From DAIUCA01 sp964613675 (GTDB lineage Bacteria; Pseudomonadota; Gammaproteobacteria; Competibacterales; Competibacteraceae): a stretch of 15,899 nt of DNA. The notes under the pieces are model-generated. The model had not been told where the DNA came from and did no database searches. It was given only the letters and a program-made list of their open reading frames with translations. This document shows positions 15,519 to 15,899 of the stretch, in pieces (the first letter of the stretch is position 1; each line of letters begins with the position of its first letter). Position numbers and translations under genes: made by a program. The stretch lies in the NCBI GenBank assembly GCA_964613675.1, contig CAZTIH010000053.1, positions 1 to 15,899 of the forward strand, written 5' to 3'.

Positions 15519-15713
15519 CTAGTAGACGACTGTGACAACGACGGTGGATAACCCGAAATCATTGGGTGTATTCACATATTCCCGAAGGCTATGGCGCAAC
15601 GGCACTGCGTTTTGGGTAGGACGGTGAATGGTGGCCCACAAAGGCGCGCGTGGCGCGGAAATCAAAAGTTTGCGGGTGGTGGAATGAACAACGGGAGAAA
15701 CGATGGTTTCCAT
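15519..15713 (-). CDS. Small peptide gene, copy 1 (candidate modified-peptide precursor, 64 aa)
   Basis: The 64-residue product has an ATG at 15713 with AAAAGGAA seven bases upstream. It opens METIVSPVVHSTTRKLL, continues APRAPLWATIHRPTQNAVPL, and ends FGLSTVVVTVVY. It has no cysteine, no signal peptide and no transmembrane helix. Forty-four of its last 51 residues are identical to a second copy encoded 225 bases upstream in the operon. Near-identical tandem small genes ahead of a radical SAM gene are typical of ribosomal peptide precursors. The conserved, Thr/Val-rich C-terminus ending Val-Val-Tyr would be the natural modification site, but no cleavage or core motif is known. A small structural protein is the alternative. 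Confidence 0.7.
   Translation of the reverse strand: METIVSPVVHSTTRKLLISAPRAPLWATIHRPTQNAVPLRHSLREYVNTPNDFGLSTVVVTVVY
15520..15638. repeat. Tandem-duplicated 119-bp block, copy A
   Basis: Aligns without gaps to 15745-15863 with five mismatches, at a 225-bp period that equals one 195-bp gene plus a 30-bp spacer. It encodes the C-terminal part of peptide copy 1. Beyond 15638 the similarity falls off. Confidence 0.9.
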
Positions 15714-15743
15714 GTTTGGGTTCCTTTTCTGAGTGATGATGAG

Positions 15744-15899
15744 TTAGTAGACGACTGTGACAATGACGGTAGATAACCCGAACTCATTGGGTGTACTCAC
15801 ATATTCCCGAAGGCTATGGCGCAACGGCACTGCGTCTTGGGTAGGACGGTGAATGGTGGCCCAAAGCGGGGCACGAGGGGCCGTCGTCAGCAGTTGACG
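15744..15899 (-). CDS. Small peptide gene, copy 2 (5' end cut by window edge)
   Basis: The last 51 codons are visible, ending in TAA at 15744-15746. The frame opens RQLLTTAPRAPLWATIHRP and ends FGLSTVIVTVVY. It differs from copy 1 at seven positions, mostly conservatively: Lys/Gln, Ile/Thr, Ser/Thr, Asn/Asp, Asn/Ser, Asp/Glu and Val/Ile. If it has the same length as copy 1, its start lies at about 15938, outside the window. The spacer to copy 1 is 30 bases and carries the copy 1 ribosome binding site, so both are read from one message whose promoter is outside the window. Further copies may lie upstream. Confidence 0.7.
   Translation of the reverse strand, partial: RQLLTTAPRAPLWATIHRPTQDAVPLRHSLREYVSTPNEFGLSTVIVTVVY
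15745..15863. repeat. Tandem-duplicated 119-bp block, copy B
   Basis: Partner of copy A with 114 of 119 identical bases and no gaps. Of the five differences, four change an amino acid (Val/Ile, Asp/Glu, Asn/Ser, Asn/Asp) and one is silent. Confidence 0.9.

Noticed and set aside
15591..15776. Plus-strand 61-codon reading frame over the peptide genes
   Set aside because: It is antisense to the conserved paralogous frames, has no ribosome binding site, and is not conserved as a frame in the second repeat copy beyond the mirrored sequence.
15519..15863. Repeat considered as the start of a CRISPR array or an IS end
   Set aside because: The repeats are 119 bp, have no uniform spacers, and are explained by two paralogous reading frames with matching stops.

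Overview
The window looks like a chromosomal segment of a diazotrophic gammaproteobacterium. The NifH and NifD proteins are of the proteobacterial Mo-nitrogenase type, the lactate locus (LldR, a D-lactate dehydrogenase with FAD and Fe-S domains, LctP) has pseudomonad/enterobacterial-style architecture, and the B12 receptor sits behind a cobalamin riboswitch. I cannot name the genus; a sulfur-bacterial lineage is only a guess.

Layout. (1) 1-2315 (+): the 3' three-quarters of nifH and a complete nifD, ending in a strong intrinsic terminator at 2352-2386. No nifK follows. (2) 2423-4770 (-): btuB behind a cobalamin riboswitch. Directly downstream of btuB, unlabelled by any long ORF, lie the last ~29 codons of a btuR/cobO-like corrinoid adenosyltransferase gene and the first ~30 codons of a cobD/cbiB-like gene. 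They look like the collapsed remains of a B12 operon cut off at the nif junction. (3) 5006-6559 (+): a transmembrane methyl-accepting chemotaxis protein. (4) 6588-12130: a lactate-use locus with lldR (-) divergent from dld and lctP (+). Two near-identical palindromes (TTGGT-N3-ACCAA) lie in the divergent promoter region. (5) 12285-13481 (+): a lipoprotein with RTX-like calcium-binding repeats at its C-terminus. (6) 13574-13700: a scar holding the 3' half of a tRNA-Leu(UAA), flanked by a 16-bp imperfect direct repeat. (7) 13693-15899 (-): a compact operon that continues past the right edge. It holds two tandem paralogous 64-codon peptide genes (one cut by the window edge), a 197-aa beta-repeat protein beginning with seven threonines, a radical SAM protein with extra C-terminal cysteines, and an overlapping small ORF broken by a stop.

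Region 7 is the best candidate for an undescribed system. Duplicated small peptides, a radical SAM enzyme and a tightly coupled partner protein are the layout of a ribosomally synthesised, post-translationally modified peptide (RiPP) pathway, and both peptides end in Val-Val-Tyr. I recognise neither the peptide family nor the partner protein, so the RiPP assignment is inference from gene content and layout. Regions 2 and 6 suggest past rearrangement or integration on either side of the conserved middle.
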